DNA of 64,000 nucleotides from Ariolimax columbianus (Eukaryota; Mollusca; Gastropoda; Stylommatophora; Arionidae): contig JAVGWX010000004.1 in NCBI GenBank assembly GCA_036924085.1, forward strand, positions 11,971,954 to 12,035,953. The letters are read 5' to 3'. Position 1 is the first letter of the stretch, and each line of letters starts with the position of its first letter. The notes beneath the pieces were generated by a model. The model ran no database searches. It was not told the DNA's origin and saw only the letters and a list, made by a program, of their open reading frames with translations. A program made the translations under genes and the position numbers. Positions 1 through 10,990 of the stretch are shown piece after piece.

Positions 1-1
1 G

Positions 2-91
2 TGCACTCCAAGGCTTCTCAGTAAGCTTACCACTATGGAGATCACATTAAGTTTTGCTATAGATGACTTGAGACTTGACTTAGTCTTGAAA
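2..91 (+). CDS. Candidate host exon at the window edge (partial)
   Basis: The frame starting at base 2 is open for 30 codons and begins CTPRLLSKLTTMEITLSFAI. It ends at AAA followed by GTAAGG, a good splice-donor match; reading through reaches a stop at about 101. It could be an internal exon cut by the window edge or a terminal coding exon. The family is not recognised. Length alone is at chance level, so the call rests on the donor and on the frame being open to the edge. Confidence 0.18.
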
Positions 92-151
92 GTAAGGGCT
101 TAAAAATACTACTCCAAAGAGAAGATATGTCTGTACAAAAAATGTTGTCTC

Positions 152-312
152 TCTTCATCTTCTTCTTCTGCGTTTGTTCTCAATCTTCCGCTACCAAGCC
201 CTAAACAGGGCTTCACAAGTAGCAGTATGTAGTCTGGAGAATGGAATGCGTTGTATCGCTAGTTTACCGCTTGACCGTTCAGTCCAACACATCTGTCTTC
301 GGCGACATTGTC
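152..312 (-). repeat. SINE-2 copy, (GAA)n-tailed
   Basis: The plus strand shows a CTTCTTCTTC run followed by a segment that matches 11657-11815, and matches the reverse complement of 19690-19855. Read on the minus strand it is the 3' half of SINE-2: a degraded core (here GAAGACAGATGTGTTGGACT), then a body ending in a (GAA)n tail. The 5' head is missing, so this is a truncated copy. Confidence 0.7.
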
Positions 313-2486
313 TCTCTTTATTGGTAGAGGCATAAATTATGACAGTCTGTCACAGGGAAGCATCCACAAAAAAGGTACACAGATACAAAATAGAACTATG
401 TCATCATAATTAGGGTAAAGTTTATCAAACACAGAACAAAATGGAGTGGAACACAGCAGGGCAGGAAAAACTACTGGAATTGAAGATTACATATGGTGAT
501 GGATCAAAATTGTTGGTTGAGATAAGATGACATATGTTGATGGACCCAAATTGTTGGTTGAGATAAGAATGTAGCCATCTAGCTATATCTGACAGTTGTT
601 TACAAATTAAAAATGCAACCATCAAGTCCTGGATGCACTGAAATATGTTCAGACAAGATTACTTTGTACTGGGTTCTGAGTTGTCAGAAATTCCTGTCTA
701 CTATATCAATCATTAGCTATTGGTAGATGAAGTTCACCATTTGAGACTAGAAAGTAAAGGCTTGTCTTGTCTGTTAGATGTCTTGTACATACAATTTAAA
801 CTAATTCAACTATATTTTGTTGTTTAGGGATACCGTCTTTTCATATTCTTGGTTTCTTTTATGTCTGTAGTGGCTTTAACATTTTCTTAAATTTTATGAG
901 AATTTAATTAATCTGAGACATGGAAACTGTACATTGTTACATTTGTATATGTAAAAGTAGGAGTGTAATCTATATTGATGTGTTTCCTGATTTTGGAGTA
1001 CATATTTATTTATATATTTTGTGTTGCTACAATCAATTTGTTGTTCTAAACTTACATGCTGTCATATTATACCATATGTTTGTCAGTTATATTTCATCTA
1101 AATAAAGTATACAGTGTCTTTTGGATTTTTTATTTACATTTTAGACAAATGCAATAAATAAATAGTGTAGATTATTTTTGGAAATTTATGAGAAATCAAG
1201 CTTTGTATACTTTTAAATCTAGTTTGTCTTTGTTTGCAATTATGGAATTATACCTACGGTGGTATAGTTAAAAAATGATGTGCTAAATTGTTATGTTGAA
1301 ATGGTGTCAGCATTACAGAAGCAAATTAACAGAACAGCCTCTACTTACCACATATTATGTATTTATAGTTGCCAGTTTTATTGTAAGCTGCCACTATATA
1401 ATATTCTTTGAGTTTATTTCTGCACTTAATCCTATATCTCTCATATATTTCACTAGTTTTTTTTACTTCAGTCTGTATATGTATATTTGCAATTGTCATG
1501 ATCTACACATTGTAACATCCTTCAAGCATATTTTCCTGTATTCTTCTCCCACTAATTTGACAATCGTACATGTAATTTAATTCACATGATGAAAATGGAA
1601 ATGTTGTTAGTCTGTTATACAAATGCCATATTCTTGTATCAATCTCTAATTTTCCGTTTGATGTTTTTGGTGTTATGAAAAATTGAACATCAATGTTGTC
1701 AAGATGAAAGCAACTACACTAATAAGAAAGTTTTAAAAATAGCAACTTTTTTTGTAGGTAATATATTCAATCTTACTATCATGTCAAATGTGCACATATT
1801 TGGTCAGATAAGTCTTTTCTAATATAAAGTCATGTTCCAAATGTTCAACATTCATATTTTCTATCTGGTTTCATGCTAAAAGATTAATCATTCAGCTTTT
1901 TTTTGGTGTATGATGAACCTTACTAAGTCAAAGCAAACAAAATTGCACACTGAGTTAAATGTTCATCACACTTTTCCTTATATGATACCTGCAAATATCC
2001 AGTGTTATTGTGAGCTATCAGTTGTCAGGCTTGTTAAGAAAGTCTGGAAGGAAATAAGAGCTTCTAGGGCTGAGCATTATCTTCTTTAAGAATAAATAGT
2101 TTCTGGAATGAAATGGCACATAAAACAGTATGCTAATTAAAAAGCAAGAGTAAAAAAAATTAATATGACACAGAAGGAACTTGATAGAAAATTAAACAAG
2201 TACATACTTGCTGGCTAAAGGCCAGAACAGTGCTGTGCAACACATGTCAGTATTTAAATACTTCAAGTTTGAGCATTAAGTATCCATGCCCTTCACAATA
2301 ACTGAAAGTGACTGAGCACCTATGTGTGGAGTGCAGTAATGTCCATTATGCATACCATAACAAGGCTACATCCTGGTTTAAGTTGTATGTGTCATGGATT
2401 ACTGTATACTTGGTAACTCCAGCTGATCTTAGCCCCGAGCCTGCCATGAAATAAAATAATTTAATAAAAAACCAACATGGTTTGTA

Positions 2487-2607
2487 TAATCATGCCACAA
2501 TAATTCTTCCCATCCTGAGGTAATACATCATGCCACAATAATTCTTCCCATCCTGAGGTCATACATCATGCCACAATAATTCTTCCCATCCTGAGGTAAT
2601 ACATCAT
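2487..2607. repeat. 38-bp tandem repeat, ~3 copies
   Basis: The unit contains AATAATTCTTCCCATCCTGA then GGTAATACATCATGCCAC. The three copies differ at only one or two bases, implying recent duplication. Confidence 0.9.
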
Positions 2608-3409
2608 GTCATTTTGCAGTCCTATAGCTACACTGATTAGTTTACTTAACTGTGGTTTTCTTTTTACCTCAACTCCAAGTGTTTTTGTATTATAATGTGC
2701 ATTACGCAGGTTTAACATAACTTATATGTTGGTTTCATAGCCTTGGTTACATTTAAGCAGATTCCATAAACTCTTTGAATAAGTCACCATTATATGGTTT
2801 GATTTTAAAATATTGATCTGTAATTTGAGTGTGTTCTTATACTTAGATAATACTGCAATTCAAGAAGTGGACACACATGCTATATTTTAACTTCTCATAC
2901 ATTTGTAAATACAGGCTTTGTAATATTGCCATATTTGTTACATGTACATACTGAAAATATTTGTTCATGACTAACACACAAACTTCTCAAGAAAATTGTC
3001 CACTTGGAACATGTTCATTGCCCACCACTTCACTTGCTTGGCAAACGAGAAGATGGTGAATGAGAAGATGGTGAACAAAAAAGATAGTGAACGAGAAGAT
3101 GGTGAACTAGAAACTTCACTTGCTTATTCTTTTTCTAGCTTATAGATTTTAGGTCTGGTTTTCTGTAAGCACAGTTGGCCTGATTCTGTTAACCAGTCTC
3201 TAAATTTCAACCTTCTCTCTTCATGCCAGTTTTTTTTATCTGCCTTTATGTGAACTTTGTAGATGATCTTCTTGTGTCTTGTACATATAATGGTGTAAAC
3301 TAAATTATCATGTCCTTCCCTTCTTCACTCCCATAGGAGCATAGAGCAACATCTACATTTGGTTTCAATGCAAGAATCATTTATAGTTGTGGTTTCTATT
3401 GCACTTTGT

Positions 3410-3495
3410 TTTACAGAATGAGGTTACTAAACCCATGCACAACCCTACTTAGTCACTTTTTATGGCATTTTTAGTACAGTGCAGTGGTCTTATTG
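3410..3495 (-). repeat. LINE 3'-end-like relic
   Basis: The plus strand reads GAGGTTACTAAACCCATGCA and continues with CAACCCTACTTAGTC. A closely similar string occurs at 41885-41945 and 44415-44480. On the minus strand it resembles the short conserved 3' end seen in some non-LTR elements. There is no protein evidence here. Confidence 0.3.
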
Positions 3496-4101
3496 TTTCT
3501 TATTGTTGTAAGTAAGGGAGCCCCAGAGCCTACCACTAAATAACATGTTCAGGTATTATTGATTTACTTAGTTTCTTCAGCATCAACACCCTTCACAACC
3601 TGCTGAAATAGGCAGCACCTATAGGTTTGCATTCAGAGTATCTATTTGAATTTTCAATATATTTTGTTTCTCTCTTACATTATCTAAAAAAAAAAAATCT
3701 GTAAAAGTAGTTCCACTGCTGTCAGAGATGAAGTATAGACACTTCATTGTACTAGATCTAAACTTGTTATGATCCTTATCTTTCCTTCTCTAACATTATT
3801 ATTGACTCAACTGAAATGTGTCAATGTGAGGTTTAAACCCCATACCTATTATGTAAATGTATTTAACATATCTCACAATAATCTTTTAGAAAAATATTTG
3901 ACAGTGAGGTCAATCTGACTGCCGTGTGACTCTTGTCATAAAGATGTTACTAGCGGATCATTGGGTTTTATATTTGAGAGCAAAAAATAGGATCACCAGC
4001 ACTTTCAACGTCTTTCCTTCTTAATGAGCACGAGGCAGCCACAGTTTTGACCACTCATTAATAGAGCTGTTTGGGGTAGAGCATTTCATATGCTATTACA
4101 G

Positions 4102-4315
4102 TAGTGGTTATTGCAACAATTTTTTCACATGATGAAGTTGGAAACCTTATACATAATACTTTTAAACTGCCTTTGACAACATACCTGATAGTACCCAATG
4201 GTCCTTTATTTCTTAAGATTGGATCCTGGCCATTTCCAGCAGATTTAAAACTTGAAATGGATATAATCAGGGAGGGAGAAAGAAGAAATAATTATGTTAA
4301 AGTAATTATTTTCAA
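4102..4315 (+). CDS. Candidate host exon, 71-codon open stretch
   Basis: An acceptor-like TGCTATTACAG precedes a frame reading VVIATIFSHDEVGNLIHNTF and onward, open until a TGA at 4317. A possible donor (AA followed by GTGAAT) at 4316 leaves a phase-2 junction. The next candidate exon (4914-4973) begins with the single base needed to complete that codon. The encoded stretch has mixed composition rather than low complexity. I do not recognise the family, and a chance frame of this length is possible in 6.7 kb. Confidence 0.2.
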
Positions 4316-4596
4316 GTGAATCTAACTAGCAGTGAGATCTGCTGCATTCTCACTGGAAAGTCATAAAGGAATGCATGTCCTGTTTATCTGTTAAGAAAGG
4401 TTTGCGACGATTTGTTGTTTTGTTACACCTATCTTTCTGTTGTTTGCACATTATATTTGAATGATGAATGTGCTCAGTCTGTTACATAACATGCCCATGT
4501 GTTATATAAGTCTCTCATAGAATGTATGCCATCAAGCATGCAAGAAAATGGTGTGAAAATGTCTCTAAAGTAAGTTAATATAATGTCACATCAAAG

Positions 4597-4762
4597 AAAA
4601 GCTATTTTGTTGGCTGTCACATCACAGAAAAGCTATTTTGTTGGCTGTCACATCACATAAAAGCTATTTTGTTGGCTGTCACATCACAGAAAAGCTATTT
4701 TGTTGGCTGTCACATCACAGAAAAGCTATTATATTGGCTGTGTTACATCACAGAACAGCTAT
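4597..4762. repeat. 31-bp tandem repeat, ~5 copies
   Basis: The unit reads TCACATCACAGAAAAGCTAT then TTTGTTGGCTG. The last copies are more diverged (TATTATATTGG), so the array decays toward its right end. Confidence 0.9.
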
Positions 4763-4913
4763 TATGTTGTCCAAATGAAGATATTGACTGAGGTTTAAAG
4801 TTTGTTACATTATGCACAGTTTATAAGCATAATAAGTAGGTATGAGAATGGTGAAAGTGTACGAACACATTGTATGGGTGAAATTTACTTGAACGCGTTG
4901 CAACATTTTGTAG

Positions 4914-4973
4914 ATTTACTACAGATATCCCAGTGCTTGATATTAATCATGCTCTGACCCAACTACTGACTAG
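4914..4973 (+). CDS. Candidate short host exon with strong donor
   Basis: The stretch is preceded by CAACATTTTGTAG (acceptor-like). It reads FTTDIPVLDINHALTQLLTR in one frame and ends at ACTAG followed by GTAAGT, an excellent donor. The start phase (one base) matches the phase left by the candidate exon at 4102-4315. No family is recognised. A 60-bp exon cannot be confirmed from sequence alone. Confidence 0.22.
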
Positions 4974-6879
4974 GTAAGTCATTGGTTTATGGGTCTGCTT
5001 TGGTGTTTGCCTGTTTGCCCATTTGAAAACCCATATAAAAGAAAATGTTTAAAAAACTTAATGCGAAAAATGTATTAACCAAAAATTCCTTTACTAATTT
5101 GCAAGCAATTTTTTGTATGATTTGTTGGATTTATTTATTTGCTTTTTAATGTCTGAATATCATGACGCATTTGTTGATGTTGTCATTTTTCTTTATCTAT
5201 CTTAATGATCGAGTGTTTCATTCATTAGTAAAATATATTTTTTCAGATCCATAATAATTACTGTGTGGTATGTGTGTGTTGCTGCATTGAATTTGTTTAT
5301 TAAATGTATTTAAATTGTTGTAGTTAGATATGCTGTGCCCAGAGTGATATATGTACAGTAATCTGCCATAATTGTGTTAAAGTGACATTCTAAGTACATT
5401 TTTTAACAGCTCACATTTAGTTATTAGACCCAGCTTCCATTACATTCATAATTGATCAATACGGGTGGCGTAGCATTCTCATACAAAAAATAGTTGACTT
5501 TTAAGATTGTTACCAAAAAGGGGTAAAATTTTAACTTTTATATGCAGTTGACTAAAACAATGAATTATGGATTGATTATACAGCAAAGAATAACTATAGA
5601 ACTTATGAAGAGAAAGAATTGGATAAAAATATTTGTCAAAGATTAAACATCCAAATTAAGCTATCATAAAAGGATGTTGAGCAAAAATATAATGTAATGG
5701 ATTGTAGTCATACAATGCAAATTAATATGGCACAGTTTTTAGAACATGGAAGTGTTGTTTCTGATATTGTTACACAACGCTCAGTAATAGGTAGAGGAAA
5801 CAAATGATGAGAATAATTGAGTAAATGTAGAGCTAATGTTATCAAATATATTAGTAAAAGCTGGTAGTGTTATAGTAATATGTGAGACAAATGGCAATAC
5901 AATGGTGATATCTCATGGCCTGTTCTTTCACAAGTTCCCTTCATTGTTTTGACAATGAACATCAACCAAATTATCACCCTACAAATTGTATTTGAGCTAT
6001 TATTAAAATTTGACTGTACTGGTCACATTCAAATATGAATACGGTAAATGGGACTTGTAAATAATAAAGCTTAAAAACATTTGAGAGAAACGCACCTTTT
6101 TGTTTCTGGAAAATTCTAAATTCTCACAACAATCAAAAGTTGTCAGCTACTATTGAATACCTAGACCACCTGTTCGATCTATGCTTTGATTTGTCTGGTT
6201 GAAATGCTTTACTTTGATGTCTTTTGCTGCAGGTTTGTTATTGTAAATTAACTGTATACTTAACTGTAGGTATCAAACATGTAATCGGTGCATGACAGTC
6301 AGACAAGTGTTTCCTTCTCACCTTTCCTTATGTCAAAGAAAACTGTGTTCCCACCTGTATTACCTGATGCCGTTATCTACACACAGGGATCTTCTATTAA
6401 ATATTGAGTGTTAGTAGATATAGCTCATATTGTAGCCAGATGTGATGGTGTTCTTAGTTGAGCTCTGCCTGTTGTAGAAAGCATTCATAGTTTTAGCAGA
6501 GTAACCAGCCATCATTTTCCTACGTGGCATAATTATTTTAGTGTCTTATGTCAAATCATAAATCAAATTTTGGACGTTTTATACTTTGTTTCTATATATT
6601 TTTTTTTACTGCAAGAAAAGCATTAAACAACTTAGTTGCTTTGAAGAAAATGTAATGCACTATTAGCCATAATAAAATTTCAGGTTGAGTTGTATTTTTC
6701 TGTCATGTACTACTGTTTGAATTATGACAGTATAGAAATGAAATAAAAATATTAATACTGTTTAACAAACTGCATGTAGTTATATTTATTATGGTCTGTT
6801 CATCGTTTGTTTTCATGCTTTGAGTTCCTCTATAAATGTTGTCAAAATTGTTGTCTATAATCTTGATCTTGATGACCAG

Positions 6880-7990
6880 TTCCTCAGTGTAGCTGCGGGT
6901 TCCAACTTCGTCTCCAGCTGACCCTGTCTGTCTGGCCAAGTCCAGTGCGTGGTAAGTGTTCCTTTAGAGATATCTCAAATGTTGCAGCGTACAGCAAGGG
7001 AGTCTGACCAACACATTGGAGGTCATCCCCGAGATCTCTTCTTACTTCGGGGGTACCAGACTGCTGTCGCTGTGCTCCATTGACCATCATTTCATCGCAA
7101 CATGTGACCCCGGAGAGTGATTCTGACCAAGCGTCTCTCAGGGGAGGCCTGGGTCACTCTCAATTTGTACTCTAGTGATTTTGTTAATGTCTGCGTCTCA
7201 GAACTGTAGCACATCGCAGGGAGTGGAATTGAAAAGGGAGGCTCACAGCAACCGTCCAAGACTGTGTTTATAGATGAGAAGGCTGCCCAATCTGGGCAGC
7301 GACATCTTGTCAGTTCAAATTCCAGAGGTTATTCTCCATATTGAAAAAATGCCCAAGATGTACTTATTGACATCCTCTAATCGTACATCGCCAAAGAAGA
7401 CTCTGGATCATAAGTGATGAAGCGATTGCGCAACACTTTGGTCTTCGAGACATTCATCTCCAGTCCTGCTTTCTTGCCCTCTCCCTCTCCATCGAGTAGC
7501 TGCATTGTTTGATTGGCTTCTGTTGCTGACTCTGTGATGAGCACTAAGTCATCGGTCAATTTAAGATGAATGACGTGTCTACCATCAATCAGGATTTCAA
7601 AGGAGTCCCAGTCCTGGCTAATGACTGATTCCAGACATGCGAAAAAGAGGTTTGGTGAGATAGGATCGCCCTGGTGGACACCCCCCCCCCCCCCCCCCTC
7701 TCTTTTGAATTTACACCACAATTGGACGTTGGAAGGACGAAATGTTGTAGTCCAGTTTGTATAACTGTTGGAGAGAATTCTGATGTAACCAGGATCGAAA
7801 CCTTGTTCGAACAGTGAACGCCAGACAAAATGTGGTTCTACCAAATCAAAAGCCTTTTTATAGTTGATTTTACAGTTGAAGGTCAATATCAAGGGCGTCT
7901 GGAACTCCCAGGCTGCCTCAATAAGGCGGCAACAGGTTAAAATATGGTCCATTGTGCTGTGAAAACACCGAAAGCCTGCCTGTTGGACTG
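6880..7990 (-). pseudogene. RTE-like LINE reverse transcriptase, 5'-truncated
   Basis: On the minus strand the main frame begins inside an RT domain (QQAGFRCFHSTMDHILTC), passes a HQGDPISPNLFFACLESV block and then the catalytic block LKLTDDLVLI, where the usual aspartate pair is kept but A/Y is replaced by T. It continues through GKKAGLEMNVSKTKVLRNRF to a stop at 7377. After frameshifts the C-terminal part is still legible: LEYKLRVTQ, NDGQWSTATAVWYPR, then DRVSWRRSWNPQLH and a stop near 6884. An 18-base C tract at 7681-7698 (G on the coding strand) sits just before the HQGD block and adds a run of glycines. The open frame extends upstream to 8111 only because it reads into the neighbouring dispersed repeat. 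This is a dead copy with no EN domain. Confidence 0.8.
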
Positions 7991-7999
7991 GTTGAGTTT

Positions 8000-8120
8000 G
8001 TGCTATACTTTGCTTCATCCGCGTGACGCTCACTGCTACGGGAACCATATCGATCCACATCTCGTCAGCCAGGCTGCCTTGAAAACAGCCTGTATTTAGG
8101 GAACGCTGCATGGAATAGAG
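8000..8120 (-). repeat. (CAA)n-tailed dispersed repeat, partial copy
   Basis: The segment TTTGCTTCATCCGCGTGACG then CTCACTGCTACGGGAACC and CAGCCAGGCTGCC matches 14885-14950 and the reverse complements of 20160-20290 and 33430-33530. It abuts the LINE RT at about 7990 and the 37-bp array at about 8120. The (GTT)n/(CAA)n end is missing here. Confidence 0.7.
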
Positions 8121-8296
8121 ATTGTGGTCTTGGCCGGTGCATTGTGCCTGACCCTGACGAGACGTCCTGGTCAGTTTATTGTGCCTGACCCTGACGAGAC
8201 GTCCTGGTCAGTATATTGTGCCTGACCCTGACGAGACGTCCTGGTCAGTGTATTGTGCCTGACCCTGACGAGACGTCCTGGTCAGTATATTGTGTC
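8120..8296. repeat. 37-bp tandem repeat, ~4.7 copies, inside the (CAA)n family
   Basis: The unit is GTGTATTGTGCCTGACCCTG then ACGAGACGTCCTGGTCA. The same words (TTGCCTGACC, CTGGTCA) occur once or twice in other copies of the dispersed repeat (15003-15045, 20072-20130, 33300-33410). The array is therefore an expansion of a segment of that repeat. Confidence 0.9.
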
Positions 8297-8564
8297 TGGT
8301 CGGATTAGCGTTTCAGTTCCTCGTGTTTTGTACGTGGAAGGATTTGTAAAACGATCAAGGTCAATTCAGTTCCGCTGCCACCTTTACTCAACGAAAAAAA
8401 AACTTACTAGGTATTGTTTTTCATCATGTAATTGTATTTTATCATTCCAAAACAAAAAAAATTTGGAGAGAAGAAACTGTTTTCCATAGTTGGAAACTGA
8501 AACAACTGAAGAGACATTTTCGGGTCACGTGTGATTGTCTCCGCAGCGTCTGTGAGCATGTGGG

Positions 8565-9025
8565 TCATTCACAAAAATGTTAACTCTCAGTACCACGTGT
8601 GTCCACAACGTGCGTTGGTCGCAGCTTGACATCTACGCCTCATGGATCGAATGCAGCGTCTCAGTAAATCCTGTAGAACGTTCTGCTACTCCTGCACGAC
8701 GTCTTGACGAAGTTACCGTACAGTCTGCGTGGATGCTGTCGCTGTTCCAGTCGACGTTTCAGCTCGTCCCAGACATACTCAATTGGTGAAATGTCAGAAG
8801 AAATGGCTGGCCAGTGCAAGATTGCAATGTTTCTGGCTAGGAGTTCATCGTGCCCAACTCTGGCAACACGAGGACGGGCATTTTCCTGCTGAAGCACAAA
8901 GCCTTTCGCATGGTTCAGCACAAAAAGGGGGATGTGGTTCCTCAGGATCTCATCATGGTATTACACATGCCGGTAAGAGCACAGTCTAAGATAACAACAA
9001 GGTCTGTCCGATGCGAGAATGGTCC
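8565..9025 (-). pseudogene. Tc1-like transposase, C-terminal half
   Basis: Minus-strand reading gives HRTDLVVILDCALTGMC, then after a frameshift DEILRNHIPLFVLNHAKGFV, LQQENARPRVARV, WPAISSDISPIEYVWDELKR and RLEQRQHPRRLY. This is the C-terminal part of a Tc1 DDE transposase: the second catalytic position lies in the QQ(D/E)NARP block (here E replaces the usual D), and the third is the E of SPIE. The tail SMRRRCQAATNARC-GHTWY is visible near 8600. The N-terminal half, first catalytic D and TIRs are absent. It abuts LINE sequence at about 9025. Frameshifted and dead. Confidence 0.8.
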
Positions 9026-9960
9026 CGAGGACGTCTCCTGGATGAGCACGGCCTTTTCCCGTCCCTGGCCTCCTCAACCTGCTGGAGCCTCTCGTGGGCT
9101 GGTATTCCCCCGGAGAGACGTACAACCTGACCGAAGAGGGAGAGGCGACGGCGATCAATTGTTAAGGCAGTGCATGCACGTTGAGCACGTCGAACTGTTG
9201 GAAATTAGGTCGCGCCAGTGAATCCTGAGAATGCGCCTCTGGGTGCCCAGGTGGAAGGCCTCAAGACGCTGCCGGTCCCGCTGGGGTTGCGTCCAGGTCT
9301 CGGAAGTGTACAGGAGAATTCAGGCGATGCTTAAGGAGTATATACTAAGCCTGGTCTCCAGAGAAAGCCTTCACTCGGACCAGACTCTGTGGAGCGAGTG
9401 CATGGATGAAACCGATAAGCCCATCCTACGGGTAGTGTCTTGACTGCTGCGTGCGTAAGAGAACTGCCTTTTGTCCAGGTAGACGACGTCCTCGGTGACT
9501 GCAACAGGGTTGTCGTTTATGGTGTGCACAAAGCAGAGGAGCCCTTACTGAAATTTTGGATCTTCGTCTTCGTTCAGCAGATGTGCAAGCCTAAGTGGGT
9601 AGCTGATCGGTCCATTGTCTATAGGGTGCCTACCAGTGAGTGAGAATCGTTGTCCGGTATGACGACATCATCAGCACAAACGAGATCGGTTACCCGGGCG
9701 TCGCCGACAAGGACCCCTGGATTGTGTGCAGAAGATTGTGATGATCCAGTCCATGCGCAGCAGAAAAGCGCAGGGGCGAGGACGCAGCCCTATCGTACAC
9801 CGGATGATGTAGAGCTCCTGCGTAAGATCCCTCTGACCGAATTTTGGCGCTGGTGTGACTGTAGATCTTCTCAACTAGGGTCAGCACGGCACCTGGAATA
9901 CCTATGCATGATAGGGCCTTCCACAGTTCGTGTCTACAGAATCACAGACAGCCCGTAGGT
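9026..9960 (-). pseudogene. LINE reverse transcriptase fragment (palm to C-terminus)
   Basis: On the minus strand, frame-shifted pieces read GCVLAPALF (near 9790), then VTDLVCADDVVIPDNDSHSL (near 9650-9700) containing the ADD catalytic pair. The C-terminal part has RACTALTIDRRRLSLFGQVV and RLSGGIPAHE, ending RRRPRDHS at the junction with the Tc1 fragment. The order palm, connection, C-terminal RRLSLFGHV block matches non-LTR RTs. Several stops and frameshifts make it nonfunctional. No endonuclease domain is seen. Confidence 0.75.
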
Positions 9961-10189
9961 TTCCTTCCCGCGACTAAAATACGAGGCGTGTTCAAATGAA
10001 ACCGGATCTAAATGCACTAAGTGAACATACGTACGATGCTCATAATTACGTCACTTCAGGTATAAACAGCACATACCAACCGTTAAGTTTGCAAAATGTC
10101 GTTATCCTCCGACTGATAGTTTCTTCAGAAGACCGTTGAAAACTTGGCGGGTGTGAAAACTTGATGGAATCCGTCCAGAGTTGATCAGC

Positions 10190-10510
10190 GAGCGGTGATT
10201 CGATTTCTAACAGCTGGAGGATGTCGACCAGTTGACATTCATCCCAGAATGCAGGCAGTGTATGGTGACAAAAGTGCGTTGAAGACAACAGTGAAGAACT
10301 GAACAGCGATGTTTAAAGAAGGACGTGAGTTAACGAACGATCTTCAGAGACCAGGTCAGGGGGATATTGTTGCGTCAGAAACTACCATCGCCAAAATTGA
10401 TGCATTCATTCGGGTGGGCCGTCGCTGGAGCTTACGTTTGCTAGCATATGAATTCGCTGTATCGCTAGGACAGTTCAAATGGTGATTGCAAGAAACTGAA
10501 GTATCGGTAG
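10190..10510 (+). pseudogene. Mariner transposase N-terminal HTH fragment
   Basis: The frame reads RAVIRFLTAGGCRPVDIHPR then MQAVYGDKSALKTTVKN, a stop where W is expected, MFKEGRELTNDLQRPGQGD and IAKIDAFIRVGRRWSLRLLA, YEFAVSLG. This is the DNA-binding domain of a mariner transposase. The reading breaks at the central inverted repeat, and the catalytic core is missing. Confidence 0.8.
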
Positions 10511-10546
10511 TCATTGTGAACACCTTCCGATACTTCAGTTTCTTGC
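10488..10546. repeat. Perfect 20-bp inverted repeat at the mariner centre
   Basis: Left arm GCAAGAAACTGAAGTATCGG (10488-10507) and its exact reverse complement (10527-10546) flank a 19-base loop. The arms code for the N-terminal domain end (RNLKYRKV-like in both directions). This is the head-to-head junction of the fold-back element. Confidence 0.9.
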
Positions 10547-10709
10547 TAACCACTGTTTCACACCCGCCATGTTTTCAACGAGGAAACTATGAGGCATGTG
10601 CTATATAAACTTGTATGTGCTGTTTAGACCATAAGTGACGTCATCATGCGCATCGTACGTATGTATATTTGGTACAGTTAGGTCCGGTTTCATTTGAACA
10701 CGCCTCGTA

Positions 10710-10990
10710 TAATAATAATAATAATGTTTGCTTAGGCGTTCAAGGCCAGTTGCGTCGGTTGTCCACATCCATGACCCACTGCTATGGCGCGGTTTCAGAA
10801 CTCGTCCAGGGCGGAGGTTGATATCTGCTGGAGCCATGCTATACGGGGACGGCCTTTTCTGCGCCTCCAGCCGGTCGGGAGATGAATTTTGACGACGAGG
10901 AACGACTTGTCTAGTATCTTGTGGGCTAGAGTTTCCTGGTCCAGCCGTACAACATGACCGAACAAAGATACTCGTCCGGGTGGTGAAGTG
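10710..10990 (-). pseudogene. LINE RT C-terminus with (ATT)n tail
   Basis: The minus strand reads VVRLDQETLAHKILDKSFLV, then IHLPTGWRRR, GRPRIAWLQQISTSALDEF and AIAVGHGCGQPTQLALNA, then a stop and a short (ATT)n tract at 10710-10728. The tail is interrupted by the mariner. It resembles the C-terminal block of the fragment at 9026-9240 and is probably a related but separate insertion. Confidence 0.7.

Larger units (their letters stand above)
1..6700. other. AT-rich, repeat-poor block, possible host intron/UTR
   Basis: This stretch is visibly richer in A+T than the rest and has only one clear SINE and two short tandem arrays. The open frames present are short and are of the size and number expected by chance. 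It may be intron or 3' UTR of a host gene that lies mainly to the left. Exon-like pieces are listed separately at low confidence. No promoter or convincing polyadenylation site was assigned. Confidence 0.4.
9980..10709 (+). mobile_element. Fold-back (snapback) mariner derivative
   Basis: Both ends carry the same terminal sequence in inverted orientation, beginning CGAGGCGTGTTCAAATGAAA; the match is perfect for 25 bp and is flanked by TA (9980-9981 and 10708-10709). Similarity continues inward for about 150 bp: CATACGTACGATGC, GACGTCACTT, AACAGCACATAC and GGCGGGTGTGAAA appear in both arms. The left half encodes the mariner N-terminal helix-turn-helix region (RAVIRFLTAGGCRPVDI, then SLGTVQMVIARN in another frame). 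The right half is an inverted duplicate of the left end rather than a normal mariner 3' end. No DDD catalytic region is present, so it is non-autonomous. It sits between a LINE (ATT)n tail and another LINE fragment. Confidence 0.85.

Noticed and set aside
1293..1580. 95-codon ORF as a membrane protein
   Set aside because: Hydrophobic residues reflect T-rich codons in AT-rich DNA; no family features or splice signals.
7570..9958. Multiple plus-strand ORFs as genes
   Set aside because: They are reverse-strand shadows of LINE and Tc1 coding regions.
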